Shown: positions 53,528-61,705, numbered from the stretch's first letter. The stretch is DNA of 64,000 bases from Chrysogorgia sp. JL179-B06 (GCA_035772405.1 JAYKKM010000175.1:204501-268500), one strand, 5' to 3'. The notes: generated by a model from the letters alone, not told the origin. A program made the numbers and translations.

Positions 53528-53788
53528 ATGATCGAAGGGTTTTGTTCACACTGCGATAAAGAAGTTGATTTCTTATTTGAATTTGAAATGCATTTTACAT
53601 GTAGAACATGTCATGTTGATGAACATTACTGTAGAATTTGTAAAAGAAAATACACTAGAACAATTTTTAGTAAATTGATAAATAAATGTTATTGTGACGA
53701 TAGATTAGCAAGATGGAGGCAAAGATATATATATGATGAAGATAACAAGAAAAATGCAAAGATACAAAAGTGTGATTGTTGTAAATAA
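53528..53788 (+). CDS. Small Cys/His-rich protein, family Z copy 1
   Basis: Predicted 86-residue protein, started at the ATG at 53,528 because the paralogue begins at the same place; the open frame runs further upstream with no motif. Cys and His pairs suggest a metal-binding fold: FCSHC (residues 5-9), then FTCRTC and DEHYCRIC in the middle, a later CYC, and a terminal CDCC. The C-terminal half is basic (RLARWRQRY). The block CSxC...MH[FY].C[RK].C.....HYC is shared with a second, shorter gene at 54,735-54,878 on the other strand, so these are paralogues. I do not recognise the family; a small zinc-binding regulator of the viral element is only a guess. Confidence 0.6.
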   Translation: MIEGFCSHCDKEVDFLFEFEMHFTCRTCHVDEHYCRICKRKYTRTIFSKLINKCYCDDRLARWRQRYIYDEDNKKNAKIQKCDCCK

Positions 53789-53818
53789 ACGTTTTTAATA
53801 CACAATAAAAACTTTTTT

Positions 53819-54175
53819 TTATACAAGAGAAGGAATTATTATGTCTTTGTCAGTTTTTATAAACTTAACATTTTTATGCAAAAGGTGAGGAACCTCTTCC
53901 TCCGATAATATTTTTATTGTTTTTCCAGATTCTCCATGATTGATAACTTTCAGGGTTACTTCATACGGGTGTTGTTTCATACCATTTATTTTTATTACAC
54001 TACATTGCGTTGTTTCCAATATTGTAACAGGTTTGCAATCCTCCACAAAATATATATATTCAGGATATTCTTTAAGAAAATATTCACATGAAACATAGCG
54101 CTGAAAAGTATTTTTGGTTCTGTCAAAAAAGGTTATACTATTAGCACATATACTACAATAATGTAATACGGACAT
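53819..54175 (-). CDS. Orphan protein, family W copy 1 (intact)
   Basis: 118-residue protein with an intact frame and an ATG at 54,175. It begins with HYCSIC, has a conserved core FLKEYPEYIYFVEDCKPVTI, then YEVTLKVI and a C-terminal stretch ending DIIIPSLV. The same core pattern (FL-K-..-Y-YxVEDCK...YELTLKVI...LL-K-IKLI) is found in two genes at 55,457-55,804 and 55,902-56,318 and, more weakly, at 57,718-57,972, all on this strand. A TATATATA box lies 46-55 nt upstream. No known domain is recognised. It converges with the + strand Cys/His gene, 30 bp between their stops. Confidence 0.65.
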   Translation of the reverse strand: MSVLHYCSICANSITFFDRTKNTFQRYVSCEYFLKEYPEYIYFVEDCKPVTILETTQCSVIKINGMKQHPYEVTLKVINHGESGKTIKILSEEEVPHLLHKNVKFIKTDKDIIIPSLV

Positions 54176-54552
54176 TGTTTTTTTCAGTAATGATAAAGTT
54201 TTTTAGTTTAAACATCTATATATATAATATATTTGTCTTAGAAAAGATATATTTAAAAAAAAAATCAAATACAGATATAACAGTATAAATAGACGAGTTT
54301 TCGTTTTTTTATAAAGCATTGCTTGTCGCACTTCAGTTAACAAAAAAATGAAGTGTAGGAGTTGTTTTTTTCAGTAATGATAAAGTTTTTTAGTTTAAAC
54401 ATCTATATATATAATATATTTATCTTAGAAAAGATATATTTAAAAAAAAAATCAAATACAGATATAACAGTATAAATAGACGGGTTTTCGTTTTTTTATA
54501 AAGCATTGCTAGTCGCACTTCAGTTAACAAAAAAATGAAGTGTAGGAGTTGT
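54175..54552. repeat. 187-bp tandem duplication containing a promoter
   Basis: Two head-to-tail copies (54,175-54,361 and 54,362-54,548) differ at only a few positions. Each carries, for the minus strand, the TATATATA box and GTTTAAAC found before the family W gene and, for the + strand, a TATAAATAG box (near 54,284 and 54,471). The first copy starts exactly at the start codon of the family W gene at 54,175. The high identity shows that the duplication is recent relative to the diverged paralogues. Confidence 0.95.
54221..54230 (-). promoter_or_regulatory. TATA box of family W copy 1
   Basis: TATATATAG on the minus strand 46-55 nt before the ATG at 54,175, with GTTTAAAC between them. Similar boxes precede the other family W genes: near 55,843-55,852 and 56,352-56,361, each about 35-50 nt before its ATG. 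Confidence 0.5.
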
Positions 54553-54734
54553 ATAAAAAAATCGAAAACGAAAATAAAAAATTCAAAAAGGAGGATGGAA
54601 AAAAGATCATCCGAATTATAATCATAAGTTTTATGAATTTTGGAAATGGTAGACGATGTATTAAAAATATTTTTATTAATCCAAATAAGTTTTTTTCCAT
54701 CTTTGTGTTCTATCATCACATTCACATAGATCAA

Positions 54735-54878
54735 CTATTTTACTATTGATAAGTCGTCCGTAATTATTTTTACAAAAAAACAATAATGATGGTTTACAAA
54801 ACATTCTTTACATCTGTAATGCATGAAAAAATGATAGAAGTTATTCACTTCACAATAACAGAAACTGCAATATACCAT
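54735..54878 (-). pseudogene. Cys/His-rich protein, family Z copy 2, shortened
   Basis: 47-codon reading from the ATG at 54,878: VYCSFCYCEVNNFY, then MHYRCKECFVNHHYC. It matches the N-terminal half of the gene at 53,528 in the positions of its Cys and His residues. A TAG at 54,735-54,737 ends it where the paralogue continues; the same frame stays open below the stop to 54,420, but that part does not resemble the paralogue's C-terminus. Most likely a truncated, decaying copy. Orientation is opposite to copy 1. Confidence 0.6.
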
Positions 54879-55007
54879 CTTGACAACGTTTTTTTGGACT
54901 TTTGTGAAAATTATATAGTTTTGCAACCTACTTTTATAGATTTTGGGACTATAAAAGCAGGGTATCAAATGTATTTTTCGATTATTTTCAACATGTAGTT
55001 GCGATCA

Positions 55008-55351
55008 ATGATTGATTTTGGAGAATGTGAATCTCATGGTTATCTTACATTGTATTATCATGCTGAACCCATACAATTAGTAAACTACGAACCTGTGGTT
55101 CCCTCGTGTTTAAGATATGGATATTATTTTATCTGAAAGATCGTCAGGGACCTCGATATTTCAAAATGTTGTTAGTAGATGCGTTTGGGGCTCCGGTGGA
55201 TAATTTACAGAACCTCTTATCATCATTGAAGGGAAAAGATATAAATATTAAAAATAATAGTGTAGAATTGGCAAACTCAACACCTTCATTAAACATTAAG
55301 CCCTCCCTTCTCATGGGAGACAGAGGGAAACAAATGTTTTGGTCTTTGTAA
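55008..55351 (+). pseudogene. Unknown ORF pair broken by a frameshift
   Basis: From the ATG at 55,008 a 42-residue frame (IDFGECESHGYLTLYYHAEP, then LVNYEPVVPSCLRYG) ends at TGA 55,134-55,136. A second frame, open from about 55,106 to 55,351, continues smoothly (KDRQGPRYFKMLLVDAFGAP, ending GDRGKQMFWSL). The change-over near 55,125-55,135 suggests one gene of about 110 residues with a one-base shift, or a sequencing error. The product is not recognised. Confidence 0.45.
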
Positions 55352-55456
55352 TGTTTTTAAAATAATAAACTTTTGATAGAAAGTTAGAAACAGAAAAAAA
55401 AATATCGAGTTTTATATTTTTGTGTAAAAATTTTTATTACAAGAAAATAAATAATT

Positions 55457-55804
55457 TTAAGAAGTAATTTGTTGTGGAATTATTGAGTCATTATTTATTA
55501 GTTTAATTTTTTTATACAAGAGATGATCACTTTTAGTATCAATAATTGTTTTTAGGGTTATTCCCTTCTCTTCAACTAATCCCTGTGTAATAACTTTCAG
55601 AGTTAGTTCGTAGACTTGAGGTGGAGAACAAAATGGGGGATTACATTATTTACATAGTATAGCAGGTTTACAATCCTCTACCAAATACGTATAGTTAGGA
55701 AAATGTTTTTGAAGAAAATTACATGAATAATAACGAGGAGTATAATCATAATATGCTACATCCCTATAATTGACACAGGTTACGAGATGTTGTTCTTGAT
55801 TCAT
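55457..55804 (-). pseudogene. Orphan protein, family W copy 2, one nonsense codon
   Basis: 116-codon frame from the ATG at 55,804 to TAA at 55,457-55,459, interrupted by a TAA at codon 53 (55,646-55,648). Before the stop: YYSCNFLQKHFPNYTYLVED; after it: VYELTLKVI and LLYKKIKLI, both shared with copy 1. The rest of the frame is undamaged, so the nonsense codon is recent or is an error. TATATATAA about 40-48 nt upstream on the minus strand. Its function is unknown. Confidence 0.7.
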
Positions 55805-55901
55805 CTTGTACTAGATATCAATATGATTAAATCAAATGTGTAATCTTATATATATAATAAATAAAAAAGGAAAAACACGAATTTTTTTTTTAAAAAAGTT
55901 T

Positions 55902-56318
55902 TTATTGAGTATATGCTACAGCTTTCATGAAATTATTAGAATCTATTATCAGTTTAATTTCATTTTGTAAAAGATCAGATGCATCATAGTCAACAATTGT
56001 TGTTATGTTTTCACCCAGACATGAACAATTCCATTCATCATTTTCATGTTCATGTTTCTGTTTAACTTCCAGAGCTAAGTAATATGCTTGAGGAGGGGGT
56101 GTTGAGGGTATATCACCAATACATTCGCAAAATACCGTATGTTGACATTTCTTTACAACATAGGTAAAGTGGTGTAATTCTTTTGCTAGAAAACGACTTG
56201 GATAATAGTTATTTTCATCTTCAAAGTAGGGGTTAAAGTCATCAGCAGTTATTCTTTTATATCTTCTACCGTTATGTTCATCACAATCACGATAGGGTAC
56301 ATGTGAATTCGACATCAT
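55902..56318 (-). CDS. Orphan protein, family W copy 3
   Basis: 138 residues from the ATG at 56,318 (an alternative ATG follows at once). It shares with copies 1 and 2 the core YYPSRFLAKELHHFTYVVKK followed by a Cys-containing loop, PPPQAYYLALEVK, and a C-terminal ITTIVDYDASDLLQNEIKLI block. It has a longer, His/Asn-rich N-terminus (CDEHNGRRYKRIT) and an inserted HEHENDEWNC stretch. The intact frame suggests constraint until recently. A TATATATAAA box lies about 35-43 nt upstream, again with GTTTAAAC nearby. Unknown function. Confidence 0.65.
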   Translation of the reverse strand: MMSNSHVPYRDCDEHNGRRYKRITADDFNPYFEDENNYYPSRFLAKELHHFTYVVKKCQHTVFCECIGDIPSTPPPQAYYLALEVKQKHEHENDEWNCSCLGENITTIVDYDASDLLQNEIKLIIDSNNFMKAVAYTQ

Positions 56319-56351
56319 TCACAATAACGTTTAAACATATCGGTAACCCGT

Positions 56352-56361
56352 TTATATATAT
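56352..56361 (-). promoter_or_regulatory. TATA box of family W copy 3
   Basis: TATATATAAA on the minus strand, 34-43 nt before the ATG at 56,318, with GTTTAAAC at 56,330-56,337 between box and gene, the same arrangement as before copy 1. Confidence 0.5.
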
Positions 56362-56478
56362 AATTTTTTTATAAAAAAGATATAAAAAGAAAAAAATCAA
56401 AATTAAAAAAACAGATATTCTAAAATAAAAAAATATATAAAAAAAAATCAAAAGAAATTTTATTAGGAAAGAAATATC

Positions 56479-56664
56479 ATGGAATCCGTGGAAACAGTAG
56501 ATGCACGATATAATAGATTATTCTATTCAAAATATCCCTGTGGACAATGTCTTAACGGAAATATGTGTGGGGAAGTGTGTGCGAATTATACACCGTGGAA
56601 AGATCCAAAAAAAACACGTTGTTGTCGATTAAAGAGATGGTTGTCAAAGAAGATATGTTGTTAA
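56479..56664 (+). CDS. Small Cys-rich basic protein, family Y copy 1
   Basis: 61 residues: an acidic N-terminus (MESVETVDARYNRLF), a cysteine-rich centre (YPCGQC, MCGEVC) and a basic, Cys-containing tail (RCCRLKRWLSKKICC). Seven or more cysteines in so short a protein suggest metal binding or disulphides; there is no signal peptide. The next gene, 56,753-56,968, is a diverged paralogue with the same N-terminal pattern. A TATATAAA sequence lies about 45 nt upstream. Function not recognised. Confidence 0.6.
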   Translation: MESVETVDARYNRLFYSKYPCGQCLNGNMCGEVCANYTPWKDPKKTRCCRLKRWLSKKICC

Positions 56665-56706
56665 AAGATTTAAAGAAGAAAAATCCATAAAAAAAAATAA
56701 GAAACA

Positions 56707-56716
56707 GTATAAATAA
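56707..56716 (+). promoter_or_regulatory. TATA box before family Y copy 2
   Basis: GTATAAATAAG about 40 nt before the ATG at 56,753. The same TATAAATA core with a preceding G/A and following A/G recurs at 59,908 and 63,403. Confidence 0.5.
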
Positions 56717-56752
56717 GAGTAAAAAAAAAATTGTTTTTATATTTGTTAGACT

Positions 56753-56968
56753 ATGGAACGTATAGAAACAGCAGATGAACGATTTGAAAGATTATATTAT
56801 AACAAACATCCTTGTGGAAGATGTATTAACAAACACCCATGAGCGATTCATCCAGATGAATTAAAACTTTCTAGACTAAACAGTTTTAAACGTCGGTTGT
56901 TAAACAAGTTAAATATACGGTGGAAATATACAGTGAATGTTTCAGTGGAAATAGATCACGACGAATAG
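56753..56968 (+). pseudogene. Small protein, family Y copy 2, one TGA
   Basis: 72-codon frame from the ATG at 56,753 to TAG at 56,966-56,968, with a TGA at codon 30 (56,840-56,842). The first 24 residues parallel copy 1 (MERIETADERFERLYYNKHP, then CGRC), and the basic tail SRLNSFKRRLLNKL resembles its RLKRWLSKK. The second Cys pair of copy 1 is not present. One nonsense codon in an otherwise clean frame suggests recent loss or an error. Confidence 0.65.
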
Positions 56969-57004
56969 AAGAAAAGACGTTGACGTTTTTTTAAAAAGAT
57001 TTAA

Positions 57005-57592
57005 ATGGCTGTACGAGAGCGTGATTTTGATGAAATTCTTTATCCCGACATTCAATATTTATCACATGCTGAATTGTTTGAGATAGAAAAAACACGAGAT
57101 TCAACGTTTTATTTTTTGGAATGGAGAGAGCACCCCTATCAGTTTAGATGTGCTGATTATGATTATAAATATTTTAACATTTATGTGGAAGATAAAAATG
57201 AACAATCTATATTTCGGAAACGATATGGTGGAAAAAGATATTATAGATTTTTAATAACCGGTTTTAGCTGGACTATGTCATTTTATGATCAGTTAGTGGG
57301 AAAACATGTAGTATTTATTGATAGAGAACCGAGATTACCCACGTTAATTTCGACCCTTGATTGTTTTGAGATAAATAATATACCATGTTATTCAAAAGCG
57401 TTTTTGTATGGTAAATGTAAGGATTCAAGATTTAGATTAGTAAATTATCATTTACGTGAAAATTTTGATGGTCAAGAGCTTTATTTAGTTCTTATTAAAG
57501 ATGAAAATATATTATCTGTACTTAATGTGATTTATGGTACCAGTAATGGAAATTATATTGTAACATTAATAAATAAAATACATTTTGATTAA
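57005..57592 (+). CDS. Unknown 195-residue protein
   Basis: Intact frame from the ATG at 57,005. Rich in Tyr, Phe, Asp and Arg, without Cys clusters, signal peptide or membrane segment. Recognisable stretches: FYFLEWREHPYQFRCADYDY, ITGFSWTMSFYDQLVGKHVV and LVNYHLRENFDGQELYLVLI. It reads like a small globular beta-rich protein. It is the best-preserved long gene in the left half of the viral block. I do not recognise a family; its position next to families W and Y suggests an accessory, lineage-specific gene. Confidence 0.6.
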   Translation: MAVRERDFDEILYPDIQYLSHAELFEIEKTRDSTFYFLEWREHPYQFRCADYDYKYFNIYVEDKNEQSIFRKRYGGKRYYRFLITGFSWTMSFYDQLVGKHVVFIDREPRLPTLISTLDCFEINNIPCYSKAFLYGKCKDSRFRLVNYHLRENFDGQELYLVLIKDENILSVLNVIYGTSNGNYIVTLINKIHFD

Positions 57593-57717
57593 TCTATGTT
57601 GCAAACACATGTACATTTAAATTCTTGTGGGGAATTATGTAATAATTTTAATGAATTAAATATTTGAAATAAACCGTTTAAAAATATCGAGAAAAGCGTT
57701 TTTTTTAGTTTTTATAT

Positions 57718-57972
57718 TTAAAAAAAAGAATTTATATACACTTCTTGATCTATAAAATTATGTATACCACAAGCTCCTGCAACATATGTTGTTATATATT
57801 GTTTATAATTAAGCTTTTTATTTTCTGCATACTCCATAACTTCCAAGTTTATATATAATCGATTCATAGGAAAGCATGGATTCAGTATTTGTTCACATTT
57901 ACGTACAATAAATTTTTGATTTTGACAATTTTCTTTAAGATAGTGAAGATCATATTGTTTTGGTTTTGACAT
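57718..57972 (-). CDS. Orphan protein, probable family W copy 4
   Basis: 84 residues from the ATG at 57,972. It carries a shorter version of the family W core: LHYLKENCQNQKFIVRKCEQ followed by a Pro/Cys loop, LYINLEVME, then a 30-residue tail. The spacing of the L-K, the F-V-..-C and the L-L-V block matches the three other copies, but identity is low, so membership is likely rather than certain. The + strand gene at 58,112 lies head to head; a TATATAAAG at 58,069-58,077 could serve that side. Confidence 0.5.
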   Translation of the reverse strand: MSKPKQYDLHYLKENCQNQKFIVRKCEQILNPCFPMNRLYINLEVMEYAENKKLNYKQYITTYVAGACGIHNFIDQEVYINSFF

Positions 57973-58068
57973 ATTGCTTGCGTGATGTTCAACTGAAGAA
58001 TGAACCCGAAAACAAAATGTTTTTTATTTTATTTAGATTAATGTTTATTTAGCTTAATGAATTTGAAA

Positions 58069-58077
58069 GCTATATAA
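58069..58077 (+). promoter_or_regulatory. TATA box before 58,112 gene
   Basis: CTATATAAAGAG about 35-43 nt upstream of the ATG at 58,112. Confidence 0.45.
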
Positions 58078-58111
58078 AGAGTAAAAATATGACATTTCAA
58101 ATCACAACATT

Positions 58112-58435
58112 ATGATTGAAACAATTTTAAGAGTTGTTCTTTATTTTCAATATTTTAACCAAGGAGAAATTGGATATTTATTTTGGTTATGTGGATTATT
58201 TGATTATTATCGTGGAAAATATGTCACATGTCCCAAGATGAATTGTAAAAACAACATTCGCCCCCACGACGAAGTATCTTATACTGTTAATATGAAAAAA
58301 ATCAAGGGAACCCATGGAATGGAATCCTATTTTATTCTAGAAGATCGGTTCTCTTATATGATCCCGAATTTACAAGCAAGTCAAAGAAAATATTCCTTGA
58401 AGAGAACACTCTTTCAACGTACTATACTAGTTTAA
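58112..58435 (+). CDS. Unknown 107-residue protein
   Basis: Starts at the ATG at 58,112 with a hydrophobic, aromatic N-terminus (ILRVVLYFQYFNQGEIGYLF and WLCGLFDYY) that could be membrane-associated or a buried helix. Then CPKMNCKNN (a possible Cys pair) and a basic tail. The same reading frame continues after its TAA, with one more stop at 58,484, into the open stretch 58,487-58,975, so it may be the 5' part of a longer broken gene. Not recognised. Confidence 0.5.
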   Translation: MIETILRVVLYFQYFNQGEIGYLFWLCGLFDYYRGKYVTCPKMNCKNNIRPHDEVSYTVNMKKIKGTHGMESYFILEDRFSYMIPNLQASQRKYSLKRTLFQRTILV

Positions 58436-58486
58436 TCAGACGCGTTATGCTGTAGTTTTTTTTCATTTCCCGATTGTTTTAAATAA

Positions 58487-59142
58487 TTATTTATTTTATT
58501 ACCCCTTGAAAACCACTCAGATTTATTTCAATTTTTAAACACCAAAGATAAGTATCATTATACATATTTTGTACAAAATCTAACCTTTGAAAGAAAATAC
58601 TTATCTTATGCCCTGGGTTTTGGAAAAGAAAGTTTAGTAAGCAAATTTAAGCACATACAGGACCAGAAAGGTGATTTAAATCTTTTTTTTAATATTTATT
58701 TGTTAATGGTAGCACCTAGTATTTTCAATTCTTATGTTTATTGTAGTTCAACTAAAAATATTATCATGGTCACTTCATGTTTTATATTTTATTGTCGTAA
58801 ACATAATCCTATAGGAAGTTTCCTCAATAGACAAAAAAAAGGTCTTTCTGAAAAAAATATTAGATATGATTTTTGGGATTTTATATATTATTTAAAAAAT
58901 GGTAAAGTATCCTTTGATAAATGTCGGTATAAAAATTGTAAGAGTAAAAGTTATTTTTTGAGTTTGATCCTTTGAAATTAAGTATTTTAAACAAAAGTAA
59001 TTATTTAATTGAAAATCACACCCTAACACACCCCATCGAGGTTATGCGAATAAAAGATTATGGGGGACATACGGGAGAATTTAAGTATAAAGAGAAAATA
59101 TTTGCACATGTAATAATGCTTGATGATGAAGTAAAAGATTAA
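58487..59142 (+). pseudogene. Unknown gene remnant with frameshift upstream of Fic
   Basis: Open without ATG from 58,487 to 58,975 (FQFLNTKDKYHYTYFVQNLT, then YALGFGKESLVSKF, FIFYCRKHNPIGSF and DKCRYKNCKSKSYF). At about 58,955, in a T6 run, the sense appears to pass to another frame that stays open to TAA 59,140-59,142 (FDPLKLSILNKSNYLIENHT, THPIEVMRIKDYGG and FAHVIMLDDEVKD). The amino-acid style is continuous across the shift, so this is probably one gene of over 200 residues, perhaps joined to the 58,112 ORF. Family not recognised. Confidence 0.45.
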
Positions 59143-59344
59143 TTTAGTATGATAAGAAATTATATACAAACAACATTGAATTATAATTTAATTTCAAAAA
59201 ATCCCATATATGAAAACGAACTGACTGAACCGAATGTTAATTGGGATATTTTTTATAAAAGTATTAGTGAACAAACGTGTATGTAAAAAAAAGGAATTAA
59301 AAGACTGTATAAAATTTAAAGTGTTTGCGTATGATGTTATACGA

Positions 59345-59854
59345 ATGGAAGAAGACGAAGAAAATGATAAAGAATTTTGGATGAGATGTGGAAAATTTTG
59401 TTTTGCCCTTCGAAAATTTTATATGGAAAAAAAAGGAAAAATGGGAAAAATAAGTGAATGTTGTAAAACTATTCATGAAATATCTATGGTCCATTTAACG
59501 AATGCTGGAAATTACAGTAAAAACAAAAGATTTGTTGGATTTCATGAGGGGGTTGATCCTTTAGATATTCAACAATATATGGAACATTTAGATGAATTTT
59601 ACATAAAAAACTATAAAAGAAAAAATATATCAGTTTTGATTTATTTTATTTTTGAAACCATTCATCCTTTTTCCGATGGAAATGGGAGAATAGGGAAAGC
59701 ACTTGTTGCATTTCTAGAAAATAAAATAGAATGTAAAATAAAAACAAAAAAACAACATAGAAAGTTATGTAAAATTTTAGGAGTTATGCAAAGAAAACAA
59801 AATAGTTTATTTGATATAAAATGTTGTAATCAATTATACACGTTATTAGTGTAA
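59345..59854 (+). CDS. Fic-domain protein (AMP-transferase fold)
   Basis: Fic proteins usually transfer AMP or another nucleotide-derived group onto hydroxyl side chains. The signature HPFSDGNGRIGK is at residues 107-118 of a 169-residue protein (59,663-59,698). It keeps the catalytic His, the acidic residue and the GNGR phosphate-binding turn; the last position, usually Arg, is Lys. Upstream are a helix, a NAGNYSKNKRFVGFHEGVDP stretch that fits the usual G-x-[YF]-R/flap segment, and a helical QQYMEHLDEFY. I see no inhibitory [ST]xxxE[GN] helix. I chose the ATG at 59,345; the frame is open further up but without an ATG. It sits between unknown viral genes and has their AT-rich codon use. A Fic gene is unusual in a Polinton-like element; it could modify host or viral proteins. 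Confidence 0.85.
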   Translation: MEEDEENDKEFWMRCGKFCFALRKFYMEKKGKMGKISECCKTIHEISMVHLTNAGNYSKNKRFVGFHEGVDPLDIQQYMEHLDEFYIKNYKRKNISVLIYFIFETIHPFSDGNGRIGKALVAFLENKIECKIKTKKQHRKLCKILGVMQRKQNSLFDIKCCNQLYTLLV

Positions 59855-59907
59855 TAAATTTTTTTTCATTTTGATGGAATAAAGTTGTTTTTTTAATTGT
59901 GAGGAGG

Positions 59908-59917
59908 GTATAAATAA
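59908..59917 (+). promoter_or_regulatory. TATA box before the 59,973 gene
   Basis: GTATAAATAAG, 55-65 nt upstream of the ATG at 59,973, identical in core to the boxes at 56,707 and 63,403. Confidence 0.5.
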
Positions 59918-59972
59918 GCACTGTCCCTACAGTGATTCATCATTTACCCTTCACTCGGGAACAGATTCAGAG

Positions 59973-60425
59973 ATGGTGGAACTTTATGCGAGACAACAAC
60001 ATGACCATTTTTATAAAATGCAATCGTATACAGATTTGTCTGCAAAAATAATTGCGCAAAAAAAAATCAACGGTAATGCTATTCTTGCAAAAGTATATCC
60101 TACAAATAAAAGATGTGACAAGTACACATACAATAGCGCTGTTGAAGTGAAAAATGATCATATTCCTTCATTGTTGAATGTTCTTAATAAGATTAGCATT
60201 CAAGAGAAATTGGTGCAAATATTTTTTGAAGTGGTAAGATTTGAAAATTGGAAAAAGCAAACATGCCGTTTGGTTGTGCGTACAGATGCGTGGGGTGGTT
60301 TGGAAATTTGTTATCAACATCAAGATAACGAATTATCTGATGCAATGGAATTTGACGATGATCCAACACCAACAACCAGCAACAACAACGCAACGTCAAG
60401 TGAAATCGTATGGTCTGATGACTGA
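59973..60425 (+). CDS. Unknown 150-residue protein, may read into a longer frame
   Basis: Intact from the ATG at 59,973 to TGA at 60,423-60,425. The first 110 residues are a mixed globular part (IIAQKKINGNAILAKVYPTN, then LLNVLNKISIQEKLVQIFFE and CRLVVRTDAWGGLEICY); the end is acidic and Thr/Asn-rich (EFDDDPTPTTSNN). After the TGA the same frame stays open (GSFHIKKKDSLDEYIIALRK), so the stop could be a nonsense mutation in a longer protein. Position just upstream of the integrase suggests a structural or DNA-handling role, but nothing shows it. Confidence 0.6.
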   Translation: MVELYARQQHDHFYKMQSYTDLSAKIIAQKKINGNAILAKVYPTNKRCDKYTYNSAVEVKNDHIPSLLNVLNKISIQEKLVQIFFEVVRFENWKKQTCRLVVRTDAWGGLEICYQHQDNELSDAMEFDDDPTPTTSNNNATSSEIVWSDD

Positions 60426-60868
60426 GGTAGTTTTCATATTAAAAAGAAAGATTCCTTGGATGAATATATTATTGCCCTAAGAAAGTATAATATGCTACAG
60501 GCCATACATCCCCACCAACCACAGTCAAAAAACGAGTATTGTAGAAAAAGAAACCCCTTATCACACTCAATTTTGACGACGACGTCGATGACGACAACGA
60601 TGATGTCGAAAAGATTAAGAAAATAAAAGTAGAAAGTGATGATGATGAGGTTTGTCACATTTTAAGTCCAACAGTAATTTCAGAAATTTTTTATTATCGT
60701 TTTAAATGTTGTAAAAATATACAAGATACATTATGTTTATACGGTAATACTATAAATAAAGAGTTAGCATGTAAAAATATAGAAGTAGATTTTATGGGGA
60801 TATTACGCGATAAAGAACTCGTTGATGAACTTGAAGAATATTATACTTATTTTATTTCTTTATTTTAG
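60426..60868 (+). pseudogene. Continuation of the 59,973 gene or separate decayed ORF
   Basis: Three partly overlapping frames carry protein-like sequence: first DSLDEYIIALRKYNMLQAIH (about 60,450-60,510), then IVEKETPYHTQ in a second frame near 60,540-60,570, then an acidic run (DDDVDDDNDD, 60,575-60,605) leading into VCHILSPTVISEIFYYRFKC and ending at TAG 60,866-60,868. At least two frameshifts would be needed for one protein. The acidic middle and Cys-containing end are not recognised as a known family. Confidence 0.45.
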
Positions 60869-60870
60869 AA

Positions 60871-61705
60871 ATGAATAAAAAGAAAAAAACTAAATTTTCT
60901 GCTGACTTTATTGAAAAAGCTTCAAGATTATTAAAAGGAGAGACATTAACTGATGAGGATTATTCTAATTATAGATTACATAGTAGTAGTAAAAAAATAT
61001 TTAGCCCGATATAATAATCAATATCGTTATTGGTTGGTGTGTATTGATATTTTTTCAAGATTTTGTTGGGTAAAATTAATAAAAAAGAAAACGTCTAATA
61101 ATGTTAAAAATAAATTTGAAAGTATTCTTATTGAAGAAGGAATAGCTCCTCTTAAAATTCAAAGTGATGAAGGAACATAATTTGAAGATATACGTACGAA
61201 ATTAAGTAAAAAGTATAATTTTGAAGTATTTCATACGTATAATAGAGAAATAAAAGCATCCCATGTGGAACGTGTAATTGGAACTTTAAAAACAATGGTT
61301 CGTCGTGTTTTAACAATGACTGGAGAATTTGAATATATTCAGTATTTACCCCTTATTGTTAATCGTTATAATAATTCCCCACATAAAGCATTAGCTGGTG
61401 CAACACCTTTTGAAATTTATCGTGAAGAAAAAAAAGGAAAAATACGTAAAGTAAAAAATAAAATAGTACGTGATCATTTAAATTATCCTATTCCCACTCA
61501 AGATCTGATACAAGAAGGAACTCATGTTCGTATTGTACGAGTAAAAAATAATATTTTTGAAAAAAGTAGTCTTCGACGATGGACTAATGAGATATTTTTT
61601 ATTAAAAAAGTATTTATCACTGACCAACGTGAAGAAATTAAAGGAATTTTTTATCGTGCTGAATTACAAGTTTTTAAAAAAAATGAATTTACACATTGCT
61701 ATTAA
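60871..61705 (+). pseudogene. Polinton-type DDE integrase, broken
   Basis: Retrovirus-like integrase that inserts Polinton/adintovirus DNA into the host genome. The core is visible: RYWLVCIDIFSRFCW with the first catalytic Asp (near 61,045), QSDEG with the second Asp (near 61,163), and HVERVIGTLK with the Glu (61,265-61,294), 33 codons after the second Asp. Then NRYNNSPHKALAGATPFEIY and a C-terminal SH3-like tail (GTHVRIVRVKN, RRWTNEIFFI, FYRAELQVF) typical of Polinton integrases. A TAA at 61,178-61,180 cuts the core right after the second Asp, and the N-terminal part (from the ATG at 60,871) joins the core only through a frame change near 60,950, so it is at least doubly damaged. Its last bases overlap the next gene. 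Confidence 0.88.

Noticed and set aside
60953..61705. Integrase as part of an LTR retrotransposon
   Set aside because: No reverse transcriptase, RNase H or LTRs are nearby; the C-terminal tail and the adjacent minor capsid gene are of Polinton type.
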